A stretch of 53,853 bases of DNA, from the NCBI GenBank assembly GCA_964512305.1, contig CAZEIW010000115.1:1-53853 (forward strand), in the 5' to 3' direction. The DNA is from CAZEIW01 sp964512305 (GTDB taxonomy: Bacteria > Pseudomonadota > Gammaproteobacteria > Burkholderiales > Burkholderiaceae_F). The notes under the pieces were generated by a model, which was not told where the DNA came from, made no database searches, and was given only the letters and a program-made list of their open reading frames with translations. This document shows, piece after piece, positions 8,636 to 17,720 of this stretch. The stretch's first letter is position 1, and each line of letters begins with the position of its first letter. Both the position numbers and the translations under genes were made by a program.

Positions 8636-9241
8636 ATGTGCGGCCGCTACGACCTGTCCGAGAACCCCGCCGCGATCCAGGCCCGGTTCCGCGTGCCCGC
8701 GGTCCCCGAGTTCGCGCCCAGCCGCGACCGCCGCCCGACCGAGCGCGCCCCCATCGTCCGTCGCGCGCGCGACGCGACCGCGGTCGAATGCGTGCTGGCC
8801 CGCTGGGGTCTGGTCCCCTTCTGGGCCGGCGACATCAAGATGGGCGCCCGCCTGATCAACGCGCGCGCGGAGAGCGTCGCGACCCAGCCCGCTTTCCGCG
8901 ACGCGTTCCGCGCCCGCCGCTGCCTGGTGCCGGTCAACGCGTTCTACGAGTGGAGCGGGCCTGCCGGGCACCGGGTGAAATGGCGCGTCGCGCTCGACGA
9001 CGCGCCCCTGTTCGCGCTCGCCGGCCTGTGGGAGCGGTGGAGGGATCCCCGCAGCGGCGAGCGCCTGGAAACCTACACGATCATCACCACCGACGCCAAC
9101 GAGGCGATCGCCCCGCTGCACGACCGGATGCCGGTCATCCTGCGGCCGCAGGACGAGCAGGCCTGGCTCGATCCCGGCGTGGACGCCACGGCGATCCTGC
9201 GCCCGTTCGACCCGGGATCGATGAGGATCGAGCCGAGCTAA
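8636..9241 (+). CDS. SOS response-associated peptidase, YedK/HMCES (SRAP) family
   Basis: SRAP proteins shield abasic sites in single-stranded DNA by forming a covalent thiazolidine link through Cys2. This 201-residue protein begins MCGRYDLSE, so Cys2 is exposed once Met is removed. The other active-site residues are present at Asn75 (INARAES), Glu105 (NAFYEWSG) and His162 (LHDRMPVIL), nearly the E. coli YedK numbering. The usual N-x-A-P-T loop is replaced by FAPSRDRRPTERAP. The gene lies 28 bp after mreD and 40 bp before icmF. I see no LexA-type box in front, so it may be read from mre transcription. Confidence 0.93.
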   Translation: MCGRYDLSENPAAIQARFRVPAVPEFAPSRDRRPTERAPIVRRARDATAVECVLARWGLVPFWAGDIKMGARLINARAESVATQPAFRDAFRARRCLVPVNAFYEWSGPAGHRVKWRVALDDAPLFALAGLWERWRDPRSGERLETYTIITTDANEAIAPLHDRMPVILRPQDEQAWLDPGVDATAILRPFDPGSMRIEPS

Positions 9242-9281
9242 ACTGCGTCACCGACCGCTCCGCCGCAACTTCGAGGTCGCC

Positions 9282-12200
9282 ATGACCGACCTGTCCGAAG
9301 CCAGGAAGCTCGCCGACTACCGTCCCCGCCATCGCGTGCGCATCGTCACGGCGGCGTCGCTCTTCGACGGCCACGATGCGGCGATCAACGTGATGCGGCG
9401 CATCCTGCAGGCGATGGGCGCCGAGGTGATCCACCTGGGGCACAACCGCTCGGTCGAGGAGATCGTCACCGCCGCGCTGTACGAGGACGCGCACGCGATC
9501 GCGGTCAGCTCCTACCAGGGCGGCCATCTCGAGTTTTTCAAGTACATGCTCGACCTGCTGCGCAGCCGCGGCGGCGGAGACATCCAGGTGTTCGGCGGCG
9601 GCGGCGGCGTGATCGTGCCGTCCGAGATCGAGGAGCTGCAGCGCTACGGCGTCGCGCGCATCTACTCGCCCGAGGACGGCCAGCGCATGGGGCTGCAGGG
9701 GATGATCGGCGAGATGCTGATGAAGTGCGACGCCGATCTCGCGCCGCGCGCTCCCGGGACGATCGACGCGCTGCGGGATGCGGATCTCGCGCGGCGGTGG
9801 CGCGCGCTGGCGCAGGTGATCACGGCGCTCGAGGCCGGCAGCGCGAGCGCCGGCCTGCGCGACGAGATCCTTCGCGCGGCCGGTCAGTCGAAGGTGCCGA
9901 CGCTCGGCATCACCGGTACCGGGGGCGCGGGCAAGAGCTCGCTCACCGACGAGCTGCTGCGGCGCCTGCGGCTGGACTTCGACGATTCGCTCACGGCCGC
10001 GGTGATCTCGATCGACCCCTCGCGCCGCCGCAGCGGCGGCGCCCTGCTGGGCGACCGGATCCGGATGAACGCGATCCATCCCTGGTCAAATGGGCCCCGC
10101 GTGTACATGCGTTCGGCCGCGACCCGCGACACGGGATCGGAATTGAGCCGCGCGCTGCCGGAGACGATCGCGGCCTGCAAGGCGGCCGGTTTCGACCTCG
10201 TCGTGGTCGAGACCTCGGGCATCGGACAGGGCAACGCGGCGATCGTGCCGCATGTGGACCTGTCGCTCTACGTGATGACGCCGGAATACGGGGCCGCGAG
10301 CCAGCTCGAGAAGATCGACATGCTGGACTTCGCCGATTTCGTCGCGATCAACAAGTTCGACCGCAAGGGCGCGGCCGATGCGCTGCGCGACGTTTCCAAG
10401 CAGGTGCAGCGCAATCGGGGAGACTTCACGCGCAAGCCCGGGCAGATGCCGGTCTTCGGCACCGTTGCGGCGCGCTTCAACGACGACGGCGTGACCGCGT
10501 TGTACCAGGCGCTGCTGCCGCGACTGGTCGGGCATGGGCTGCCCGCGAAGGACTCGAAGCTGCCGCGGGTCGAGACCCGGCACTCGACCGACCAGACCCC
10601 GATCGTCCCGCCGGATCGGACGCGCTATCTGGCCGAGATCGCGCACACGTTGCGCGCCTACAAGCGGCGCGCGCTCGATCAGGCGGGCATCGCGCGCGAA
10701 CGCCAGCAGCTCGCCGCGGCGCAGCGGATGCTGACGGAAGCCGGCGACGCCCCGAGCGCCGGGCTCGCGGCCCTTTCGGCGACGCGCGATGCCGCGCTCG
10801 ACGAGCGCAGCCGCAAGCTGCTGGCGATGTGGCCGGACATGCGCCGGGCCTACGGCGGCGACGAGTACGTCGTGAAGATCCGCGACCGAGAGGTCCGCAC
10901 GCGCCTGACGCACACGACGCTGTCCGGCAGCCGGATCCGCAAGGTCGCGCTGCCGGGCTACGAGGACGACGGCGAGCTGCTGAAGTGGCTGCTGCTGGAA
11001 AACGTGCCCGGCTCGTTCCCGTACACCGCCGGCGTGTTCGCGTTCAAGCGCGAGAACGAGGACCCGACCCGGATGTTCGCCGGCGAGGGCGACCCGTTCA
11101 GGACCAACCGCCGCTTCAAGATGGTGTCCGAGGGCATGCCGGCCAAGCGGCTGTCGACCGCGTTCGACAGCGTCACGCTGTACGGCAACGATCCCGACAC
11201 GCGCCCCGACATCTACGGCAAGGTCGGCAACTCCGGCGTCAGCATCGCGACGCTCGACGACATGCGGGTGCTGTATTCCGGCTTCGACCTGACCGCGCCG
11301 GAGACCTCCGTCAGCATGACGATCAACGGTCCGGCGCCGACGATCCTGGCGATGTTCCTGAACGCCGCGATCGACCAGAACCTGGAGAAATTCCGCACCG
11401 ACAACGGGCGCGACCCCAGCGAGGACGAGGCGGCCAAGGTCCGGGCATGGGTGCTGGAGAACGTCCGCGGCACGGTGCAGGCGGACATCCTGAAGGAAGA
11501 CCAGGGGCAGAACACCTGCATCTTCTCGACCGAGTTCTCGCTCAAGGTGATGGGCGACATCCAGGAGCACTTCGTCCACCACGGGGTGCGCAACTTCTAC
11601 TCGGTCTCGATCAGCGGCTACCACATCGCCGAGGCGGGGGCGAACCCGATCTCGCAGCTCGCGTTCACGCTCGCCAACGGCTTCACGTATGTCGAGGCCT
11701 ACCTGGCGCGCGGCATGCACATCGACGACTTCGCGCCCAACCTGAGCTTCTTCTTCAGCAACGGCATGGACCCGGAATACGCGGTGCTCGGACGGGTCGC
11801 GCGGCGCATCTGGGCGGTGGCGATGCGCGACCGCTACGGCGCCAACGAGCGCAGCCAGAAGCTCAAGTACCACTGCCAGACCTCGGGCCGCTCGCTGCAC
11901 GCGCAGGAGATCGCGTTCAACGACATCCGCACCACGCTGCAGGCGCTGATCGCGACCTACGACCACGCCAACAGCCTGCACACCAACGCCTACGACGAGG
12001 CGATCACGACCCCGACCGAGGAGAGCGTGCGGCGCGCGATGGCGATCCAGCTGATCATCAACCGCGAATGGGGCCTGGCCCGGAACGAGAACCCGAACCA
12101 GGGCAGCTTCATCGTCGATGAGCTGACCGAGCTGGTCGAGGACGCGGTGCTCAAGGAGTTCGAGGCGATCAGCGAGCGCGGCGGCGTGCTGGGGGCGATG

Positions 12201-12566
12201 GAGCTCGGCTACCAGCGCGGCAAGATCCAGGAGGAGTCGCTGCACTACGAGCATCTGAAGCATACCGGCGAATACCCGATCGTCGGCGTCAACACGTTCC
12301 GCAATCCTCATGGCGACGCGATTCCGGCGAAGCTCGAACTGGCCCGCTCGACCGAGGAGGAAAAGCAGTCGCAGCTGGCCCGCCTGCGCGATTTCCACGC
12401 GCGTCACGCGCGCGAAAGCGGGCCCATGCTGGCGCGGCTCAAGGATGCCGCGATCCACAACGAGAACGTCTTCGCCGTGCTGATGGATGCGGTGCGCTGC
12501 TGTTCGCTCGGGCAGATCACGAACGCGCTGTTCGAGGTCGGCGGGCAGTACCGGCGCAACATGTGA
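9282..12566 (+). CDS. icmF: Fused isobutyryl-CoA mutase IcmF
   Basis: Adenosylcobalamin-dependent mutase interconverting isobutyryl-CoA and n-butyryl-CoA, with its own G-protein chaperone fused in. The 1094-residue chain reads: cobalamin-binding domain (DGHD with His31 as likely lower axial ligand), a MeaI-type GTPase with P-loop GTGGAGKSS (Lys218) and the switch-type motif VVVETSGIGQ, a linker, then the (beta/alpha)8 mutase domain. Phe599 (in RMFAGEG) and Gln743 (in GQNTCIF) occupy the positions that are Tyr and Arg in methylmalonyl-CoA mutase, which supports isobutyryl-CoA specificity. Full length. No acyl-CoA dehydrogenase or TetR gene, common icmF companions, is adjacent. Confidence 0.97.
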   Translation: MTDLSEARKLADYRPRHRVRIVTAASLFDGHDAAINVMRRILQAMGAEVIHLGHNRSVEEIVTAALYEDAHAIAVSSYQGGHLEFFKYMLDLLRSRGGGDIQVFGGGGGVIVPSEIEELQRYGVARIYSPEDGQRMGLQGMIGEMLMKCDADLAPRAPGTIDALRDADLARRWRALAQVITALEAGSASAGLRDEILRAAGQSKVPTLGITGTGGAGKSSLTDELLRRLRLDFDDSLTAAVISIDPSRRRSGGALLGDRIRMNAIHPWSNGPRVYMRSAATRDTGSELSRALPETIAACKAAGFDLVVVETSGIGQGNAAIVPHVDLSLYVMTPEYGAASQLEKIDMLDFADFVAINKFDRKGAADALRDVSKQVQRNRGDFTRKPGQMPVFGTVAARFNDDGVTALYQALLPRLVGHGLPAKDSKLPRVETRHSTDQTPIVPPDRTRYLAEIAHTLRAYKRRALDQAGIARERQQLAAAQRMLTEAGDAPSAGLAALSATRDAALDERSRKLLAMWPDMRRAYGGDEYVVKIRDREVRTRLTHTTLSGSRIRKVALPGYEDDGELLKWLLLENVPGSFPYTAGVFAFKRENEDPTRMFAGEGDPFRTNRRFKMVSEGMPAKRLSTAFDSVTLYGNDPDTRPDIYGKVGNSGVSIATLDDMRVLYSGFDLTAPETSVSMTINGPAPTILAMFLNAAIDQNLEKFRTDNGRDPSEDEAAKVRAWVLENVRGTVQADILKEDQGQNTCIFSTEFSLKVMGDIQEHFVHHGVRNFYSVSISGYHIAEAGANPISQLAFTLANGFTYVEAYLARGMHIDDFAPNLSFFFSNGMDPEYAVLGRVARRIWAVAMRDRYGANERSQKLKYHCQTSGRSLHAQEIAFNDIRTTLQALIATYDHANSLHTNAYDEAITTPTEESVRRAMAIQLIINREWGLARNENPNQGSFIVDELTELVEDAVLKEFEAISERGGVLGAMELGYQRGKIQEESLHYEHLKHTGEYPIVGVNTFRNPHGDAIPAKLELARSTEEEKQSQLARLRDFHARHARESGPMLARLKDAAIHNENVFAVLMDAVRCCSLGQITNALFEVGGQYRRNM

Positions 12567-12589
12567 GGCGTGCCGCCCGGACACGCCTC
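12565..12589. terminator. Hairpin between convergent icmF and acetamidase genes
   Basis: An 8-bp perfect stem (GAGGCGTG / CACGCCTC) with a 9-nt loop starts at the icmF stop codon. The following sequence is not a clean T-run, although CCTTTCT follows about 13 nt later. It sits between converging genes, so it may end transcription in one or both directions. Confidence 0.45.
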
Positions 12590-12606
12590 GAAAGACGTGG
12601 GCCTTT

Positions 12607-13941
12607 CTAGACGACGCTCATCTGTCCGCGCAGGTCGCTCGCGAAGAGTTTCTTCGGGATCAGCGCATGCACGCCGCGCACGATGTCGACGACCTGGGTC
12701 ACGCGGAAGCTCACGGCGATGCTGCACAGTGCATAGGCATCCGCCGCGGTCAGGCCGGCGCGTTCGACCAGGAACCCGATCGCGTTGCGCGCGGCGAGGA
12801 CCATCGCCTTGCCCAGGTCCCGGTCGAGGCCGATCGCGATCCAGTCCGTGTCCGTCTCCGCCATCGGCCAGCCGAGCTTCTTCTGCTTGTGCAGCACGAC
12901 CTGGATCCGGACCTCGCGCATCCGGGTCTCGAGCGCGGTGAGGTTGATTTCGCCGTCCCCCTGAACCGCGTGCGAGTCGCCGGTGTAGATCAGCGCGCCG
13001 GGCTTCCAGACCGGAATGAACAGCCTGGATCCCTCGGTCAGTTCACGCAGGTCGAGATTCCCGGCATGAGGCCCGGGAGGGACGGAACTCGTCACGCCCG
13101 GGGATAGCGGCGGGAAGAAGCCGTCCGGCGGCGCCAGGCCGAGCGTTCCCTGGAATGGCTGCAGCGGGACGCTGATCTTCGGCAGGAACTCGGCCGTCAT
13201 CTCGTTCAGGTTCAGTTTCAGATACTTCACCTGGCCTTGCGGAAAATCGTCGGGCAGCAATCCGGTGCCCAAAGCCCCCGGGTTGTGGAATACGGCGCCC
13301 CAGGTGAACGGCTTCAGGGACTTGTAGCGGATTTCCAAGACATCCCCGGGCTCGGCACCCCGCACCGCGACCGGACCGATGATCGAGTGCGGCCCCCGAC
13401 CGGGATGGCTCGTGCGAAGCTGCGCCAGGGTGTCGATCGGGACGCCAGGCTGCAGCTGATTGAAGAAGTGCGACCACGTGTCCGGATAGACGATGGTGTC
13501 GTTGGACTCTATCTCGAGGATCGGGGGCAAGGTCGCGTCGAAGACGCCCCAGCTCACGGTCTTGTCGCTCGACTCGACGACGTGCACGACGCCGTGGTCG
13601 TCCTTGGCGCGCGCTCCGTTGCCCGGGTCGACGGGATCTTTGTCCTCCTTCGCCGAGACGAGCGCGCCGAACCACGGCTGCACCGCGAGGACGCTCAGGA
13701 AACCGCTGGCCCGCAGCAGTTGGCGACGCAGGCGCCCGCGAGTCGAAACGTATCGATCGAGCGTCTCCGGCTCGAGCTCGTCCATGTGCGACAGACGATC
13801 CGCGGCTCGCCGGGTGAAGATCCCCTCGGCGAGGTCCTGACGGAGCACTCCCGTGCCTTTTTCGTCCCCGCAGCCGAACAGGTTCCCGCATTCGTGGCGA
13901 TGCGGAAGCGGTGGATGTTCCGACCTGCATGAATCCGACAT
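12607..13941 (-). CDS. Acetamidase/formamidase family protein with exported-type N-terminus
   Basis: FmdA/AmdA proteins hydrolyse formamide or short amides to ammonia and the acid. The catalytic body starts near residue 90 (DDHGVVHVVESSDKTVSWGVFD) and includes PHSIIGPVAVRGAEPGDVLEI, HAGNLDLRELTEG and GDSHAVQGDGEI, all family landmarks. The start at 13941 has a good ribosome site (AAGGAGAG, 7 nt away) and adds a Cys/His-containing leader, then an Arg-rich segment RLRRQLLRASG followed by a hydrophobic run ending ALVSA, which looks like a Tat or Sec export signal preceded by an unusual leader. It follows an exported phosphoesterase gene on the same strand with a 61-bp gap. The substrate is not determinable. 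Confidence 0.85.
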   Translation of the reverse strand: MSDSCRSEHPPLPHRHECGNLFGCGDEKGTGVLRQDLAEGIFTRRAADRLSHMDELEPETLDRYVSTRGRLRRQLLRASGFLSVLAVQPWFGALVSAKEDKDPVDPGNGARAKDDHGVVHVVESSDKTVSWGVFDATLPPILEIESNDTIVYPDTWSHFFNQLQPGVPIDTLAQLRTSHPGRGPHSIIGPVAVRGAEPGDVLEIRYKSLKPFTWGAVFHNPGALGTGLLPDDFPQGQVKYLKLNLNEMTAEFLPKISVPLQPFQGTLGLAPPDGFFPPLSPGVTSSVPPGPHAGNLDLRELTEGSRLFIPVWKPGALIYTGDSHAVQGDGEINLTALETRMREVRIQVVLHKQKKLGWPMAETDTDWIAIGLDRDLGKAMVLAARNAIGFLVERAGLTAADAYALCSIAVSFRVTQVVDIVRGVHALIPKKLFASDLRGQMSVV

Positions 13942-14002
13942 TTGCGCTCTCCTTCGCCGGTGAACGGATGCAGGGAGTCGCGCTGGAGGATTCGAAGACG
14001 CC

Positions 14003-15544
14003 TTATTTCACCTCCAGCGCACCCGTCAGATCCCCCATCTTCTCGCGCCCGACCGCCAGAGGCTCCAGTTTGAACCGCCGCGTGATCAGCCGGTGGATGG
14101 ACGTCGTGTCGTACGTCGTGTGGTCGACGTAGCCCTTGCGCACCCAGGGCGAGATCAGGATCGCGGGGATCCGCGTCCCCGGGCCCCAGCGGTCTCCCCA
14201 GCCCGGGCCGGAAGGCGGCGAAACGTGGTCCCAGAAGCCGCCGTTTTCGTCGTACGTGACGATGATCAGGGTCGAATCCCAGGCCGGGCTGCGTCGGATC
14301 CGGTCGACCAGCTGCGCGATATGGTGGTCGCCCGATTCGACGTCGGTGTATCCCGGATGCTCGTTCAGGTCGCCGGTGGGCTTGTAGAACACGACCTGCG
14401 GCAGCGAGTCGTGATCGATGTCGGCGAGCAGGTCCGACACGTCCTTCAGGTGCTGCTGGCGCATCGCCGTGCCGGGCGCGTAGCGGCTGAAGTAGTTGTA
14501 CGCCTGGTGATGCGGCTGGAAGTTGACCGTGTTGGGCTTGTTCGAGTAGATCACGCCGCGCGACGATCCGCCCGGCTTGGCGCCATCCGCCAGCGCCTGG
14601 TTCCAGCCGCCTGAGTACCACGTCCAGCTGACTCCGCGGTCCGACAGGCGGTCGCCGAGCGTCGCGGCGTCCTGCGGCGGCAGCGGGTTCTTCGCGGCGT
14701 CGGCGAAGCGCGGATCGCCGCCGGCAGCGGGCGCTGCGCCGCTGGGCTGGAAGGGGGGCTGGATGGTGTTGACCGCGTAGCCGTCGGGCGTCAGCGAGCC
14801 GCTCAGTTCCCACTGCACCGGCCCGGTCAGGGCGCTCGCGGGGGACGTCGCCTTCCGCGCCAGCCTGCCTTCGGGGCCGAGCCTGCTCTTCAGGCCGTCG
14901 GGCGCGCCGGGGAACTTCGCGACGCAGGCGCAGGCGAGCCAGATGTGGTTCATGTACGAGCCGCCGAAAGTCCCCATGAAGAACCGGTCGGCGAGGGTGA
15001 ACTCGCGCGCGAGCGACCACATCGGCAGCCGGCTGCCGTCGTAATGACCCATGGCGAGGCCGCCGGCGTCCGATAGCGCCGCGAACATGTCGTTGCGGCC
15101 GCCGTCGATCTGCTCGATGTTCTCGTAGTAGCGGTGCACCAGGTCGCGCGTCGGCGTCGAGAGCGGAAGATTGGCGGGCGGCCCGTCGATCCGGAACGGA
15201 GCGTTGGGCAGCGCATTGCCGAACGCGGGGTCGAACGACGGGCCGGCGCCGCTCCACACGGGCGGCAGCGTCGGCAGCGACTTGCCGTCGAAGTCGCGCT
15301 GGATCACGTTCACGGGCGCGGCCTGCGCAATGCCGTCGGCGCCCGGGAAGGTGCCGTACAGGTTGTCGAAACTGCGGTTCTCGCCGTAGATCACGACCAC
15401 GTGCCGTATCTTCGCCAGCGTGGCGTCGATCGCGGCCTCGGACGCCGGTGCCGGCTGGGGGGCGGAAGCACACCCGCCGAGCGCGGCCAGCGCAAGCGGG
15501 GAGGCGACGCAAAGGTGCAGCAGCCGTGGGTGCAACTTGGACAC
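14003..15544 (-). CDS. Lipoprotein phosphoesterase, AcpA / phospholipase C superfamily
   Basis: A 513-residue phosphoesterase of the alkaline-phosphatase fold. A signal peptide ends in the lipobox LGGC, so the mature protein is probably a lipoprotein. Metal and catalytic motifs are visible: YGENRSFDNLYG near residue 55, GTFGGSYMNHIW (putative nucleophile Ser), FYKPTGDLNEHPGYTD and VTYDENGGFWDHVSPP, the C-terminal signature of this family. Substrates in the family include phosphomonoesters and phospholipids; which applies here cannot be read off. It is the first gene of a minus-strand pair with the acetamidase-like gene and divergent from the MaoC gene. Confidence 0.88.
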   Translation of the reverse strand: MSKLHPRLLHLCVASPLALAALGGCASAPQPAPASEAAIDATLAKIRHVVVIYGENRSFDNLYGTFPGADGIAQAAPVNVIQRDFDGKSLPTLPPVWSGAGPSFDPAFGNALPNAPFRIDGPPANLPLSTPTRDLVHRYYENIEQIDGGRNDMFAALSDAGGLAMGHYDGSRLPMWSLAREFTLADRFFMGTFGGSYMNHIWLACACVAKFPGAPDGLKSRLGPEGRLARKATSPASALTGPVQWELSGSLTPDGYAVNTIQPPFQPSGAAPAAGGDPRFADAAKNPLPPQDAATLGDRLSDRGVSWTWYSGGWNQALADGAKPGGSSRGVIYSNKPNTVNFQPHHQAYNYFSRYAPGTAMRQQHLKDVSDLLADIDHDSLPQVVFYKPTGDLNEHPGYTDVESGDHHIAQLVDRIRRSPAWDSTLIIVTYDENGGFWDHVSPPSGPGWGDRWGPGTRIPAILISPWVRKGYVDHTTYDTTSIHRLITRRFKLEPLAVGREKMGDLTGALEVK

Positions 15545-15679
15545 GGGGGGCTCCGGTTACCGCGCAAAAGTGACGGCAGTCTACGCGTCGGTAGGTGACG
15601 TTCACGTGTCACACTCGCGAAGCCGGCCATTGGATGATGGCCGTGTCGAAGCCGATCGCTCCAATCCGGGAAGGCGCCC

Positions 15680-16147
15680 ATGCAAGGTCCGCTGCACTCC
15701 GTGAATCGGGAACAGATTGCCGCCCGCGTCGGCTCCGAGGTCGGCGTCTCCGACTGGGTTCGCATCGACCAGCCGATGATCGATGCGTTCGCCGCGCTGA
15801 CGGGCGACGGCTACTTCATCCACGTCGATCCGGCGCGGGCGGCGCTCACGCCTTTCGGAGGCACCGTCGCCCACGGCTTCCTGACGATGTCGCTGCTTTC
15901 GGCGATGGCCTACCAGGCGTGCCCGTCGATCGCCGGCATGCGCTACGCGGTCAACTACGGTTTCAACCGGCTTCGGTTCGTCGCGCCCGTGCCGGTCGGG
16001 GCGCGCGTGCGGGGGCGCTTCACGTTGTCGGCCTTCGAATCCCAACCCGGGGGACGCTGGCAGGCAACCTACCAGGTGTCGGTGGAGATCGAGGGCGGGG
16101 CCAAGCCCGCGCTGGTCGCGGAGTGGCTCACGCTCGCGTTCGAATAG
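15680..16147 (+). CDS. MaoC-like hot-dog-fold dehydratase
   Basis: Single-domain (R)-specific enoyl-CoA hydratase-type protein of 155 residues. The hydratase motif is present as FAALTGDGYFIHVDP (catalytic Asp and His), followed by FGGTVAHGFLTMSLL, the second conserved helix. NodN-like and MaoC-like proteins have this size and layout. It stands alone, divergent from the phosphoesterase and convergent with the serine hydrolase (20-bp gap), so no pathway is indicated. Confidence 0.9.
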   Translation: MQGPLHSVNREQIAARVGSEVGVSDWVRIDQPMIDAFAALTGDGYFIHVDPARAALTPFGGTVAHGFLTMSLLSAMAYQACPSIAGMRYAVNYGFNRLRFVAPVPVGARVRGRFTLSAFESQPGGRWQATYQVSVEIEGGAKPALVAEWLTLAFE

Positions 16148-16167
16148 GCGCTCAGGTCACCAGGCGC

Positions 16168-17340
16168 TCAGATCACGGCGCGATAGACTGCCTGCTCGAA
16201 CGCCTCGCACAGCGGCAGCGAGCGGGCGTCGGCGAATGGCAGTGTCTGCGTCACGTAGACCCCGCCGAGACCCTGCGCCGGATCGATCCAGAAGTGCGCA
16301 TTGGCGAGGCCGGCCCAGGCCAGGCTGCCGGCCGAGCGCCCGGTGGGCGCCGGCTCGCCGTTGATCAGGAAGCCCAGCCCGAAGGTCTTCGGCACCCCGG
16401 GCAGCATGTCGAGATCGTTCGACACCTCGGGCATCGCGGTCTTCAGCGGACGGACCTCGAGGTCGCCGATGTGGCTCCGCGTCATCGATTCGACCGTTTC
16501 GGGCCTGAGCACCTGGACGCCGCGATGACCGCGACCGCGGTTGAGCATCATGCGGATGAACTTCAGGTAGTCGTCCGGGGTCGAGTACAGCCCGCCGCCG
16601 CCCATGTCGAACTCGGGCTCCTGCGGCAGCTCGAGATCGGTCGGCGCCAGCGCGCCCTGGCCGTCGCGCTGGTGGATCTTCGCCAGGCGCGGCCGCATCG
16701 ATGGCGTGATCGCGAACCCGGTGTCGTTCATCGCCAGCGGTTCGAGCACGTGCTCCTTCAGATAACCGCCCAACCGGCGCCGCGACGCGCGCTCCACGAC
16801 CTTTCCCGCCCAGTCGACCCCGATGCCGTACTGCCAGGCCCGGCCGGGGTCGAACAGCAGCGGCGTTCGCAGGGCGGCGTTGCGGCAGCTGGAGATCGTC
16901 GGGACGTCCTTGACCTTCTGGTAGCGGACGATCTCCGGGCTCCAGAATTCGTAGCCGAAACCGGCCGTATGCGTGAGCAAGTGGCGCAGGGTGATCGGCT
17001 GGCAGGGCGGGCGCAGCGCGGGTCTGCCGGCAGCGTCGAAACCCTCGAGCACGCCGACATCGGCCAGCTCCGGCGCCCATTCGCTCGCCGGGCTGTCGAG
17101 CGCCAGTTTGCGCTGCTCGACCAGCTGCATCGCGGCGACGGTCGTGAGCGACTTGGTCATCGACCCGATCCAGACCACCGTGTCGACGGTCATCGGCGCG
17201 GCGCGGCCCAGCACGCGCACGCCGAAGGCGCCCTCGTAGATCGTGCTGCCGTGGTCGGTGACCATCGCCGCGACACCGGGCACCTCGCCGGACTCGGTCG
17301 CACGGCGCAGCAGCGAATCGGCCCTGTCCTTGAGCGACAT
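16168..17340 (-). CDS. Serine hydrolase, class C beta-lactamase / family VIII esterase type
   Basis: A 390-residue protein with the S-x-x-K nucleophile motif SMTK at Ser60-Lys63, the helix QLVEQRKLALDSP after it, a Tyr in HTAGFGYEFW at the usual Y-x-N position, and a C-terminal LAWAGLANAHFWIDP segment typical of EstB-like esterases. No signal peptide is visible, which favours a cytoplasmic esterase over a true periplasmic beta-lactamase. The start is supported by GAGGTG 6-7 nt upstream. The gene is monocistronic. Confidence 0.88.
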   Translation of the reverse strand: MSLKDRADSLLRRATESGEVPGVAAMVTDHGSTIYEGAFGVRVLGRAAPMTVDTVVWIGSMTKSLTTVAAMQLVEQRKLALDSPASEWAPELADVGVLEGFDAAGRPALRPPCQPITLRHLLTHTAGFGYEFWSPEIVRYQKVKDVPTISSCRNAALRTPLLFDPGRAWQYGIGVDWAGKVVERASRRRLGGYLKEHVLEPLAMNDTGFAITPSMRPRLAKIHQRDGQGALAPTDLELPQEPEFDMGGGGLYSTPDDYLKFIRMMLNRGRGHRGVQVLRPETVESMTRSHIGDLEVRPLKTAMPEVSNDLDMLPGVPKTFGLGFLINGEPAPTGRSAGSLAWAGLANAHFWIDPAQGLGGVYVTQTLPFADARSLPLCEAFEQAVYRAVI

Positions 17341-17720
17341 GGCGCACCTCGCCCACTCGCCACCCGGGGCCCGCGCGCGGCATCGGCGAAAGGCTTTTGC
17401 GATAGAGCCAGCCCGTGCGCGCAGCGGACGCAGCTAGGCTACACCGGTCACATCGCGCGCCGGCGCCGCCGGAGTCTCGCGAAAGCGCGAGGCGCGATCC
17501 CGCTGAATCGCTTGGTGCGGCGCCGCAGCCGGTCGCATGCGTCGGCCGAATGCCCAAGCGCCCGGTCGCTGGCCGCCGGCCGCGGGCCGCCGCGCGAGTC
17601 GCGCGTGCGATCATAGGACGCGTGTCCGGTCGAGCCGCGCGGTTCACGGACTGCCTTGGCGCGGCGCGCCAAGGAATCCGCCCTCGGGGCGGCCCGGCGG
17701 GCCCACGGACTGGCGCTGGC
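17341..17720. other. 380-bp intergenic region with two hairpins
   Basis: Non-coding space between two divergent genes. It holds a small hairpin with a 6-bp stem and AAAG loop at 17476-17491 and a larger palindrome at 17654-17674, described separately. I see no RNA gene, no convincing promoter boxes and no ORF with a good ribosome site. Confidence 0.5.
17654..17674. promoter_or_regulatory. Perfect 9-bp inverted repeat upstream of FAD oxidoreductase
   Basis: CCTTGGCGC and GCGCCAAGG face each other across a 3-nt GGC loop. The palindrome ends 46 nt before the ATG of the FAD oxidoreductase and has no T-run behind it. It could be an operator for a dimeric regulator or a structured leader; nothing shows which. 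Confidence 0.4.

Noticed and set aside
10086..12584. Minus-strand frame of 832 codons opposite icmF
   Set aside because: Complete antisense to a well-supported gene, with His/Arg-rich low-information sequence.
16168..17340. Calling the serine hydrolase an AmpC beta-lactamase
   Set aside because: No signal peptide, and the C-terminal block resembles family VIII esterases rather than the K-T-G of AmpC.
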